Positions 7,299 through 14,422 of a DNA stretch of 26,883 nucleotides are shown piece after piece. Within the stretch, counting starts at the first letter, position 1; every line of letters starts with the position of its first letter. The position numbers were made by a program, and so were the translations under genes. Source of the DNA: an uncultured Oscillospiraceae bacterium (GTDB taxonomy: Bacteria; Bacillota; Clostridia; Oscillospirales; Acutalibacteraceae). The stretch lies in assembly GCA_902478455.1 (NCBI GenBank), contig CABSLJ010000008.1, positions 1 through 26,883 of the forward strand, written 5' to 3'. The notes beneath the pieces were generated by a model that was not told the DNA's origin, searched no databases, and saw nothing but the letters and a program-made list of their open reading frames with translations.

Positions 7299-7485
7299 CG
7301 GCTTTTTCTCCTTCTTTATCATGATGAATACGGAAAATCAATTCGTTTTCCTGCGCATTCAAATAAATATCAAAAGTGGTCTTTCCCTTTTCAACTCCCA
7401 TATTAGAAAGGATTGCTTTCGGCATTCTTACTCGCATATCCTGCTGCAACACATAGGTATCAAGATAAATGCATGAATCTGTCAC
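7291..7485 (-). CDS. AbrB/SpoVT-like small protein cotranscribed with the methyltransferase
   Basis: This 64-residue protein starts with GTG (7485-7483) after AAGGAGG and ends inside the methyltransferase start. The segment MRVRMPKAILSNMGVEKGKT followed by TFDIYLNAQENELIFRI has the swapped-hairpin pattern of AbrB/SpoVT-type DNA-binding domains (R-x-P-K-x-(I/L)-L-x-x-(L/M)-G-(I/V)-x-x-G). Such proteins act as regulators or antitoxins. It is first after a strong promoter and overlaps the methyltransferase, so it may tune expression of that gene or of the island. No cognate toxin other than the endonuclease and ATPase is nearby. Function beyond the fold is inferred. Confidence 0.7.
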   Translation of the reverse strand: MTDSCIYLDTYVLQQDMRVRMPKAILSNMGVEKGKTTFDIYLNAQENELIFRIHHDKEGEKADE

Positions 7486-7518
7486 GGCGTCTTTCCTCCT
7501 TGCCCTTAATTCAGTCTA

Positions 7519-7547
7519 ATTATAAACTGTTTTCAGTCCAGAGTCAA
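7519..7547 (-). promoter_or_regulatory. Sigma-A promoter of the abrB-like/methyltransferase operon with operator candidate
   Basis: On the minus strand TTGACT (7547-7542), a 17-base spacer and TATAAT (7524-7519) make a near-consensus promoter. The spacer contains the inverted repeat ACTG-aaaa-CAGT (7537-7526), ending one base before TATAAT, a suitable place for a repressor or controller protein. Confidence 0.85.
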
Positions 7548-7595
7548 GCCTCTATACCACAACGAGAACAGTTTCTACATTTTAACGATAGCCCT

Positions 7596-7630
7596 ACTCT
7601 GTAACGATAGCTTTTCTATCGTTACAGAGT
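7596..7630. repeat. Perfect 15-bp inverted repeat near the island boundary
   Basis: Arms ACTCTGTAACGATAG (7596-7610) and CTATCGTTACAGAGT (7616-7630) match perfectly around a five-base loop. A further direct copy of AACGATAG sits at 7584-7591. There is no T-run next to it, so it is not a simple terminator. It could be a recombinase or regulator binding site near the end of the element. Confidence 0.7.
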
Positions 7631-7700
7631 ATCATTGAAAAGAGCGAATCCCCCTGGCAAGACCGCTGTTCTGCCCCCGCCGCCACAGTGCCGAAAATAG

Positions 7701-7722
7701 AAAAACCGCCCAGAAACGGCGG
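7701..7722 (-). terminator. Rho-independent terminator (minus strand)
   Basis: On the minus strand arms CCGCC (7722-7718) and GGCGG (7710-7706) enclose a seven-base loop and are followed by five T. It lies beyond the RlmD-like gene's own terminator and would stop any read-through into the island. Confidence 0.6.
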
Positions 7723-7904
7723 ATTTGCGGCATTTTTGAGAGTATGGAATTGTATCAATCTCGGCGTGGTTTTGTCCATTAAACTTATCAACTCCACATA
7801 CCATTTATCCAACCTGTCAACTCAACACCCCCAATATCAAAATCAACCACTCAACTCTCCGCCATTTTTCACAGTAGACCAGTTCCCACTTACCCGTAAA
7901 ATTA

Positions 7905-7953
7905 AAAAATCCGGGAACCAGAACCTGTCTTATGACAAGCCCCGACTCCCGGA
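7905..7953 (-). terminator. Terminator of the RlmD-like gene
   Basis: On the minus strand TCCGGGA (7953-7947) pairs with TCCCGGA (7916-7910) and an inner TTGTC/GACAG stem strengthens the hairpin; a run of T follows (7910-7905). It ends the transcript of the methyltransferase whose stop is at 7985. Confidence 0.7.
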
Positions 7954-7984
7954 AATTCCTTGTTTTCTACACTTTTTCGCTATC

Positions 7985-9181
7985 TTATTCTTTGACTTTT
8001 GACATCAAGACTACCGTCTCCACATGGTTGGTGTGGGGGAACATATCCACCGGCTGGATGGCGCGCACCCGGTAGCCCCCGCGCACGAGGGTTCTGAGAT
8101 CACGCGCCTGCGTTTCCGGATTGCAGGAGATGTAGACCACCCGCTTCGGACACAGGGTCAGCACGGAGGAAAGAAAGGCGCCGTCGCTGCCGGCGCGGGG
8201 CGGGTCCATGAAGAGAACGTCGGCCGGCTGTTTTTCCGCCGCCATCCGCTTCATGAAATCCCCGGCGTCGGTGCAGTAGAAGCGCGCGTTTTGGATGCCG
8301 TTGCGCTTTGCGTTGGCGACAGCGTCGCGCACGGCGTCGCGGTTTACCTCCACGCCGATCACCCGCCCCGCCCGGCGGCTGGCGATGAGTCCGATGGTGC
8401 CGACGCCGCAGTATGCGTCGATCACCGTCTCCTCCCCGGTAAGGCCGGCAAGCTCCATCGCCTTGCCGTAAAGGACCTCGGTCTGCACGGGATTGATCTG
8501 ATAGAAGGACTTGGCCGAGATGCGGAACACGCAACCGCAGAGGGTGTCCTCAATCGTGCCGGGGCCATAGAGCACCCGTTCCGACTCGCCGAGCACCATG
8601 CTGGTGCGGCGGTCGTTGATATTGAGCAGGACGGTGGTGATAGCGGGATGCCTTTCAAGCAGGGCGCGCACAAAACGCTTGGCCGGAAAGATGGGGGACA
8701 CCGTCACCAGCACCACCATGATCTGACCGCTGGAAAATCCCCGTTTTACGAGGACATGGCGGACAAGCCCCCGTCCTGTCCGTTCGTCAAAGGGGGAAAG
8801 CTTGAAGCTCTTCATCAGGACGCGCACCGTGCCGATGATCTCGTCCGCCGTTTCGTCCTCGGTCAGGCAGGTTTCCACAGGCACCACCCGATGGGTGCTC
8901 GACTGATACACGCCTGAGACGATCTTCCCCCGCCGGTCGATCGCAAAGGCTGCCTGCACCTTATTGCGGTAGTGATAGGGGCGCTCCATGCCGACGATGG
9001 GCTGCACCCGGCCAAACCGGCCGAGCAACTCAATCACCCGCGACTGCTTCCAGGCAAGCTGCCGTTCATAGCTCATGTTTTGCAGCTGGCAGCCGCCGCA
9101 TTTGCGGTACAGCGGGCAGGGAGCGGGCTGTTCCTCCCCCTGGAGGGCCGCTTTTGTCTCGGATAGGACGTTCTCTTTCAT
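7985..9181 (-). CDS. RlmD/RumA-family RNA (uracil-5-)-methyltransferase lacking a TRAM domain
   Basis: This 398-residue enzyme transfers a methyl group from SAM to C5 of a uridine in RNA, most likely 23S rRNA. Cys22, Cys28, Cys31 (CPLYRKCGGC) and Cys105 match the four ligands of the RumA iron-sulfur cluster. SAM binding is in DAYCGVGTIGL (255-265), the DPPR motif is at 326-329, catalytic Cys353 is in ISCNPET and the general-base Glu388 in NHVET. FYQIN (226-230) is also typical. I chose the ATG at 9181 with AGAGGA upstream; the frame is open further to 9307, but that stretch overlaps the GGDEF/EAL gene and is Arg/Gly-rich. It lacks the N-terminal TRAM domain present in its paralog at 12513-13871. 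It follows the GGDEF/EAL gene by 29 bases and is probably cotranscribed. Confidence 0.92.
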   Translation of the reverse strand: MKENVLSETKAALQGEEQPAPCPLYRKCGGCQLQNMSYERQLAWKQSRVIELLGRFGRVQPIVGMERPYHYRNKVQAAFAIDRRGKIVSGVYQSSTHRVVPVETCLTEDETADEIIGTVRVLMKSFKLSPFDERTGRGLVRHVLVKRGFSSGQIMVVLVTVSPIFPAKRFVRALLERHPAITTVLLNINDRRTSMVLGESERVLYGPGTIEDTLCGCVFRISAKSFYQINPVQTEVLYGKAMELAGLTGEETVIDAYCGVGTIGLIASRRAGRVIGVEVNRDAVRDAVANAKRNGIQNARFYCTDAGDFMKRMAAEKQPADVLFMDPPRAGSDGAFLSSVLTLCPKRVVYISCNPETQARDLRTLVRGGYRVRAIQPVDMFPHTNHVETVVLMSKVKE

Positions 9182-9210
9182 ATACAATCCTCTGTTTTCC
9201 TTTTTTGCAG

Positions 9211-12200
9211 TTACAAATGCGCTCCTGCCGGGCCGGCCAGCGCGGGAACCCGTTCTTCCAGCTCTGCGGCGGGCACCGGCCGGCCGAAATAGTAGCCCTG
9301 AATACAATCGACCCCCATATCCCGCACGATTTTATATTCCTCTTCGGTCTCCACACCCTCCAGACAGACGCTGATGGCGACGTCCCGGCAGAGCGCGACG
9401 ATAAAGCGGATAAAGGTGGCGTCAAAGGCGCTCTCACGGATGCCCTGCACAAAGGCGCGGTCGATCTTGACGATGTCGGCGGGCGACTTCTTGAGGATGC
9501 CGAGCGAGGAATAGCCTGTCCCGAAATCGTCCATGGCGACGCGGATTCCCATCGAACGGATCTGCTCAAAGCGTTCCTTCAGCGTGTCGATGTTGGAGGC
9601 GACGCAGCTCTCGGTCAGCTCGACGACCATATTGCCCGGAAGCAATCCGGTTTCGGTCACGACCTGCTGGAGAAAGGGCAGCAAATCGGGCTGGGCCAGC
9701 TGAAGATGGGAGAGATTGACGCTGACTGTAAACGCGGGGATTCTGGCCGCCCATCCGCCGCACGCCGCCGCGGCGGTCCGGATCACCCACCGGCCGAAGG
9801 TGTGAATCAGACCGCTCCCCTCGAGCAGGGGAATAAATTCATCCGGGCCGACGGGTCCGTGCTTTTCACAGCGCCAGCGGGCAAGGGCCTCCGCGCCGAC
9901 GACGCTGCCGCTGCGGGCGTCCACCTGCGGCTGATAGTATAGCTCAAAGCCGGAAAAATCCTGCTCTACGCTCTCGCGCAGCAGCTCGGTCAGTTCGAGC
10001 GCGCGGGATTTGCGCTCCAGCAGCGCGCGGAAAAAGAAGGACATCCGGTTTCTCCCGCCGGCCTTGGCATAATCGAGCGCGCTGCTTGCACATTTGTTGA
10101 GCTCCAGGTAATTGTCTGCGTCCTGAGGATAGAGCGCACAGCCGGCCGACAGGGTGCAATGATACTTCTGGCCGTTGTATTCCTGCTGGTGGTCAAAGGC
10201 GGCGTGAATCGCGTCATATACCCGGCGCAGTTCCTCTTCCCCGCCGCTGCGCAGCAAAACGCAGAACTCGTCCCCGTCCAGCCGGTAGAGGGTGGCGTCG
10301 GCCGGGAGGAGGGTTTGAATTCTCTGGGCGGTAGCGCGCAGGACCTCGTCTCCGAATACGCGGTCGTAAAGGTCGTTGACGCGCTTAAATTCGTCCATTC
10401 CCAGCAGCATGACGCCGAGCGCCTCCTGCGGGCGTCTTTGGATCAGGCGCTGAATCTCCTCTTCGCATTCAAATTTATTGAGCAGTCCCGTGACGTGGTC
10501 AACCTTGTTCTTTTTGCCCAGATTGGTGATGATGCCCGCAAAAAGCGCCGGCTTTCCCGCTTTGTCCCGCTCCAGATGGCCGCGGCAGCGCAGCCACACC
10601 CACTCGCCCTTGACGTTTTGGATGCGGTATTCCACGTTGTGGGAGTCGGTCCGACCGTCGGCGATCTCCTGGTTGGATTCAAGGAATATCTGCTTGTCTT
10701 TTTCGTGGACCTTGGACGCCATCACAGCGGCGGCGTTCTGCACGATCTCTCCCGGGAGACCAAACTCCTCCACCATCGATTTTGGATAGCGAAAGGCGCC
10801 TGTCTTCATATCACAGACGTAGATGTAATCATCGGTGCTGCGGACCAGGGCGTCGTACAGATAGTCGGTCTCGTAGGAGAAGACCTCCTTCGTCCCCGTC
10901 CGCCCGGCGTTTCCCTGCGCCAGGGCCTCCTCCGCGCGCCGGATGTGGAAACTCCGCTTCTGCGCGTACATCTTTTCATCGGCCAGGCTGAGGATTTCCC
11001 GGGACGTCAGCGGATCACCGGAACCGGTCTCCACAATTCCGAAACAAAATCCGAGCTCATAGGGCTTGTTGCGTTTTCTTGCCTCCTGTGTCAACGACTC
11101 CCGCACGGCTTCTATTTTTCGCGCCGCCTCTTCCTCTGTGCAGCGGACGAAAACGACGATAAACTCGTCGCCGCTCAGGCGGCAGGCGTAATCTTCGGGC
11201 CCAAGAATCGAGCGGACGCCTTCCGCGATGGTCCGCAGCAGCGTATCCCCCTCCGCATGGCCGTATAGGTCGTTGACATCCTTGAGCTCGTTGACGTCAT
11301 ACATACAGACGCTCACGGGAAAGCGCCCTTCCTTCGCTTCCTCCAAAACATGGCCGAGACGTTCCAGCCCCGCGCGGCGGGTGAGCATACCGGTCAGGTC
11401 GTCTGTGCTGGCGACTCTTTCCAACACCTTTCTCTCGGTAATATCGATGGACTGCTGGAAATGGACCAGCCTTCCGTCCGTCCAGCGCATGAGGCTGTCG
11501 TAATTCTCATAAATTCGGCCGGTGAGGGTGTTTTCCTCCTCCCATACCATCGAGCGCGTTTTCTCTCCGCCCTTTTGCAGGGAATCGACGGGACAAAAGG
11601 CGCAGCGCCCGGGCATATCCTTCTGCAGCGCCTGCCAACAGATTTTTCCTTCTGCGTCTTCTATACCGAAGGTCTCCTTCATGGTTTTGTTCATGAAAAG
11701 GATGCGGTCGGTCTTTACATCGGTGACATAAATGTTTGCCCGCATACTGTCCATCATACTGTTGAAAACAAAGCTTTGGAGCCGGTAGTCCCGGTTGTAG
11801 AGCCTGTTGGTAAACGATGCGGTCAGGACAGCGGCAAACAGCCGGAGCGCCGCCTTTTCTTCCTGCGTCCATGCGCCGGCCGACGCCTCTTTTTCATAGA
11901 CCACAAAACCCAGGGGCGTTCCCTCATGGCAGACGCTGTAGGTTGCCGTCGGCCCGAAGGAAGCCGCGCCCTCCTGTGCGGACGTTTCCAAACAAAGTCC
12001 ATCATCCATGTTCCGGGCCAACGCACGCCCGAGCAGGTCGGGCAGCCTTTCTTCCATCCAGGAGCGAACGGCCGCCTGTTCCTCCTCCCCTCCGCCGAAC
12101 GAGGCAAACGCCTCCAGCTCCAGCCGCTGGGAAAGCCAGACCAGGCTGACTCGGACCAGCGGAAGATCTCCGTTTATGAGCCGCCAGATCAGCTCGGCGT

Positions 12201-12291
12201 CCTCCTCAAGAGACCGTGCTCCGATGAGCAGCGGCCTGAGAAGCTCGACGGCTTCTATCAAATTTTCCAATCTTTTATGCGTCATTGTCAT
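9211..12291 (-). CDS. Large PAS-GGDEF-PAS-GGDEF-EAL cyclic-di-GMP protein
   Basis: The 1026-residue protein has, in order: a GAF-like N-terminal sensor (about 1-165), PAS (172-288) with Cys218, Cys230 and Cys233 (GRCAFCPV), GGDEF (294-445; signature SGDEF 373-377), a second PAS (475-592), a second GGDEF (597-750; DGDEF 672-676) and EAL (762-1015; EAL 801-803, DDFGTG 921-926, Lys942, Glu978). The EAL residues known to bind metal and c-di-GMP appear present, so it may degrade c-di-GMP; the first GGDEF may be active and the second regulatory. No membrane segment or signal peptide is seen, so it is cytoplasmic. AAGGAG precedes ATG 12291 by four bases and ATG 12285 by ten; the latter may be the true start. 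It lies between two RlmD paralogs. Confidence 0.93.
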   Translation of the reverse strand: MTMTHKRLENLIEAVELLRPLLIGARSLEEDAELIWRLINGDLPLVRVSLVWLSQRLELEAFASFGGGEEEQAAVRSWMEERLPDLLGRALARNMDDGLCLETSAQEGAASFGPTATYSVCHEGTPLGFVVYEKEASAGAWTQEEKAALRLFAAVLTASFTNRLYNRDYRLQSFVFNSMMDSMRANIYVTDVKTDRILFMNKTMKETFGIEDAEGKICWQALQKDMPGRCAFCPVDSLQKGGEKTRSMVWEEENTLTGRIYENYDSLMRWTDGRLVHFQQSIDITERKVLERVASTDDLTGMLTRRAGLERLGHVLEEAKEGRFPVSVCMYDVNELKDVNDLYGHAEGDTLLRTIAEGVRSILGPEDYACRLSGDEFIVVFVRCTEEEAARKIEAVRESLTQEARKRNKPYELGFCFGIVETGSGDPLTSREILSLADEKMYAQKRSFHIRRAEEALAQGNAGRTGTKEVFSYETDYLYDALVRSTDDYIYVCDMKTGAFRYPKSMVEEFGLPGEIVQNAAAVMASKVHEKDKQIFLESNQEIADGRTDSHNVEYRIQNVKGEWVWLRCRGHLERDKAGKPALFAGIITNLGKKNKVDHVTGLLNKFECEEEIQRLIQRRPQEALGVMLLGMDEFKRVNDLYDRVFGDEVLRATAQRIQTLLPADATLYRLDGDEFCVLLRSGGEEELRRVYDAIHAAFDHQQEYNGQKYHCTLSAGCALYPQDADNYLELNKCASSALDYAKAGGRNRMSFFFRALLERKSRALELTELLRESVEQDFSGFELYYQPQVDARSGSVVGAEALARWRCEKHGPVGPDEFIPLLEGSGLIHTFGRWVIRTAAAACGGWAARIPAFTVSVNLSHLQLAQPDLLPFLQQVVTETGLLPGNMVVELTESCVASNIDTLKERFEQIRSMGIRVAMDDFGTGYSSLGILKKSPADIVKIDRAFVQGIRESAFDATFIRFIVALCRDVAISVCLEGVETEEEYKIVRDMGVDCIQGYYFGRPVPAAELEERVPALAGPAGAHL

Positions 12292-12512
12292 CTAACTCCT
12301 TGCCTGCCTGTCCCATCCAAAGTCGCTTCTGCGGCCGTCCTTTTGCCGCTGGCGCCTGGCTCTGTATCCGTCGGTTTTCTTGGTTGTTCCGCACGCGTCG
12401 CCGTCCGGCGCTATATTTCTATTCTAATGAGGAAATTCTCTGTTTATACGGCCGCTTTTGTCTGTGAGGCAATCAAAGGCAGTCCGCAATTGCTTTGCGG
12501 GGGTGTCCCCTC
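12292..12512. other. Intergenic region upstream of the GGDEF/EAL gene
   Basis: It should contain the minus-strand promoter of the GGDEF/EAL-rlmD operon, but no good -35/-10 pair is visible. Two small hairpins near the end of the upstream gene (CCGCAA/TTGCGG at 12484-12500 and GGGG/CCCC at 12500-12510) lack a strong T-run, so termination there is uncertain. Confidence 0.4.
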
Positions 12513-13871
12513 TCAATTTCTGCGCGTCAACAGGCAGACCGTCTCCACATGCGCCGTGCGGGGAAACATATCCACCGGCGTGGCCTCCAGCGCCTCATAT
12601 CCGGCCCCGGAAAAAAGCTTGACGTCCCGCGCGAGGGTGCCCGGGTCGCAGGAGACGTAGACCACCCGCTCGGGGCGGATTTCACACACCGTGCGGACCA
12701 GCTCGGGGGCAATGCCCTTGCGCGGCGGATCGAGAACGACCACCCGGGGGGAAATTCCCTGCGCGCGCAGCCTCTCGGCGGCCGCTGCCGCGTCTCCGCA
12801 GAAAAACTCGGCGTTTTCAATGCCGTTGAGGGCCGCGTTCTTCTTTGCATCCTCCACCGCCTGGGAGATGATCTCCACGCCGACGACCCTCTTCGCCCCG
12901 GCCGCCATGGAAAGGCCGATGGTGCCCGTTCCGCAGTAAAGATCGAGCAGCGTATCCCCGCTCTCCAGCGCCGCATAGCGCCGGGCGATGCCGTACAGCC
13001 GTTCCGCCTGTGCGCGGTTGACCTGGTAAAAGGAGAGAGGGGAGATCCGGAAACGGAGGCCGCACAGCTCGTCGGTGATAAAATCATTTCCCCATACGGT
13101 GCGGCATTTGGGGCCGAGGATGACGTTGGTCCTCTCCCGGTTGGAATTGACAATCACGCTTTTGAGCGCGGGCAGCTGCGCGCACAGCAGCCGCGCCAGT
13201 TCCTCCTCCCCGCGCAGGCCGTTGCCGTTGACCACCAGGCAGAACATGAGCTCGCCCGTCTTTTCCGCCAGGCGCAGATAGAGATGGCGGAGCTTTCCCT
13301 TGTGGGTTGCCTCGTCATACGGCTCGGGGCGGTAAAGCGCCGCCCATGCGCGGAAGAGGTCGACCGCCTTTCCAAACACCTCGGGCTGCAGCAGGCAGTC
13401 GGAACAGTCGACAATGCGGTGGCTTCTCGGCGCGTAGTAACCGAGAAGCAGCTCTCCGTTTTTTCCCGCGCCGACGGGAATCTGCGCCTTGTTGCGGTAC
13501 CGTTCGGGGGAATCCGCCCCCACAATCGGCCGCAGGAGCGGTTGCTCCAGTCCGCCGATGCGGACGAGCGCGTCTCGCACGCGCCGCTCCTTGGCGGAAA
13601 GCTCGGCCGCGTAGGAAATATGACGGAAAACACAGCCGCCGCACCGGAACGCCTGCGGGCATACGGCGTCCGTCCGGTCGGGCGAGGGGAGCAGAATATC
13701 TTCTATTTTTCCAAAGGCAAAGTTCTTTGCCGGCTTAACGATCCTCACGCGCAGCACGTCGCCCTGCGCAGCACCGGGAACAAACACAGCCATGCCGTCC
13801 ACACGGCCGACGCCGTTTCCCTCGGCCGTGTAACCGGTCACAGTGAGCTCGGTGATCTCATTTTTTTGCAA
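12513..13871 (-). CDS. rlmD: 23S rRNA (uracil-5-)-methyltransferase, RlmD family with TRAM domain
   Basis: This 452-residue enzyme starts with a TRAM RNA-binding domain (about 1-60, TVTGYTAEGNGVGRVDG). Next come iron-sulfur cluster cysteines 71, 77 and 80 (CPQAFRCGGC) with a fourth near 156-159, then the methyltransferase domain: FYQVN, DLYCGTGTIGL, LDPPRKG and the catalytic cysteine in VSCDPGT, and the terminal HVET. It methylates a uridine in RNA, probably U1939-type in 23S rRNA; the exact site cannot be read from sequence. The start appears to be TTG at 13871-13869, with a GGGGGG stretch about ten bases upstream; no ATG is in frame near it. A promoter with TTGTAT/TAAGAT lies upstream. It is a paralog of the gene at 7985-9181. 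Confidence 0.88.
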   Translation of the reverse strand: MQKNEITELTVTGYTAEGNGVGRVDGMAVFVPGAAQGDVLRVRIVKPAKNFAFGKIEDILLPSPDRTDAVCPQAFRCGGCVFRHISYAAELSAKERRVRDALVRIGGLEQPLLRPIVGADSPERYRNKAQIPVGAGKNGELLLGYYAPRSHRIVDCSDCLLQPEVFGKAVDLFRAWAALYRPEPYDEATHKGKLRHLYLRLAEKTGELMFCLVVNGNGLRGEEELARLLCAQLPALKSVIVNSNRERTNVILGPKCRTVWGNDFITDELCGLRFRISPLSFYQVNRAQAERLYGIARRYAALESGDTLLDLYCGTGTIGLSMAAGAKRVVGVEIISQAVEDAKKNAALNGIENAEFFCGDAAAAAERLRAQGISPRVVVLDPPRKGIAPELVRTVCEIRPERVVYVSCDPGTLARDVKLFSGAGYEALEATPVDMFPRTAHVETVCLLTRRN

Positions 13872-13901
13872 AGGCGGGACGCCCCCCAGATTTTTTCTTT
13901 T

Positions 13902-13930
13902 ATCTTACCATTTGAGACGCATAAATACAA
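13902..13930 (-). promoter_or_regulatory. Probable promoter of rlmD
   Basis: On the minus strand TTGTAT (13930-13925), a 17-base spacer and TAAGAT (13907-13902) lie about 30 bases before the TTG start. The match to sigma-A elements is moderate. Confidence 0.45.
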
Positions 13931-14027
13931 GGAAATGCCAACCTTTTTGAGGCGCACAGGAGATTCTCTCCCGCTGCAGCCGACTGTAATATTCGGACAG
14001 CCCTTTCAAATTTTTTAATTTCGGCTC

Positions 14028-14056
14028 TTGACAAATGAGATTTACGGCGCTATAAT
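14028..14056 (+). promoter_or_regulatory. Consensus sigma-A promoter of the T-box/trpB transcript
   Basis: TTGACA (14028-14033) and TATAAT (14051-14056) are both perfect and separated by 17 bases. Transcription would begin around 14063 and enter the T-box leader. Confidence 0.93.
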
Positions 14057-14062
14057 TCAGTC

Positions 14063-14345
14063 AATCGAATAGTTCAAACCGATGAGTAAGAGTAGTACGC
14101 ACAGAGAGCCGATTCAAAGAGAGCCGCGGCGGGTGGAATCGCGGTATGAGGCGCTGGGTCGAATGGACTTACGAGGGCAGGAAGAAAGGGAAACCGAGTA
14201 ATGCCTGCCGGGAACTCCGCCCGTTATCCAGGGAGCGTATATGTCAGTATACGGAAAGAGTGGGCGAAAATTCGCCAAGCCGGGTGGTACCGCAGGAGTG
14301 CATACAGACTCTTGTCCCAAGCAGATTGGGGCAAGGGTCTTTTTG
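14063..14345 (+). promoter_or_regulatory. T-box riboswitch, tRNA-Trp specific (specifier UGG)
   Basis: The leader has the T-box element GGGTGGTACCGC (14282-14293), Stem I features (AGTAGTACG near 14090, GAGAGCCG, and GCGCTGGGTCGAATGGACTT on the 3' side), and a terminator. The specifier, read in its usual context (GAA-specifier-A), is TGG at 14164-14166, so it binds uncharged tRNA-Trp. When tRNA-Trp is uncharged the T-box pairs with the tRNA acceptor end and the antiterminator forms; otherwise the downstream terminator forms. This fits the tryptophan synthase gene directly downstream. It shows that the gene is switched on by tryptophan starvation. Confidence 0.93.
14306..14345 (+). terminator. 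T-box terminator hairpin
   Basis: AGACtCTTGtCCCAA (14306-14320) pairs with TTGGGgCAAGgGTCT (14326-14340) and is followed by five T. It is the OFF structure of the Trp T-box. Confidence 0.9.
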
Positions 14346-14422
14346 TTTTTCCCCGCGTCCGGCAAAGCGAACCCCCAAAAACACTGACAAATTACTTTTT
14401 ATTATGGAAGGGAGTTTTCACC

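Larger units (their letters stand above)
7548..7984. other. Noncoding junction between accessory and core DNA
   Basis: No convincing gene is present. It holds a perfect 15-bp inverted repeat (7596-7630), a minus-strand terminator (7701-7722) and the terminator of the RlmD-like gene (7905-7953). A 72-codon minus-strand frame (7594-7812) has protein-like stretches (TPRLIQFHTLKNAANPPFLG) but contains the terminator stem and lacks a clear ribosome site, so I read it as a conserved element end or remnant, not a gene. The base composition shifts from AT-rich to GC-rich at about 7,985. Confidence 0.5.

Noticed and set aside
7594..7812. 72-codon minus-strand frame in the island junction
   Set aside because: It includes a terminator stem and the boundary palindrome and has no convincing ribosome site. 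It resembles a sequence repeated at element ends, but I could not support it as a gene.
12495..14018. Long plus-strand frame antisense to rlmD (507 codons)
   Set aside because: It is a shadow of a GC-rich gene on the other strand, with Arg/Gly/His-rich composition and no ribosome site; the minus strand has clear RlmD motifs.
14201..14422. N-terminal extension of trpB from an upstream in-frame start
   Set aside because: The extension lies in the T-box RNA, and the ATG at 14423 has a strong ribosome site and gives the normal family length.
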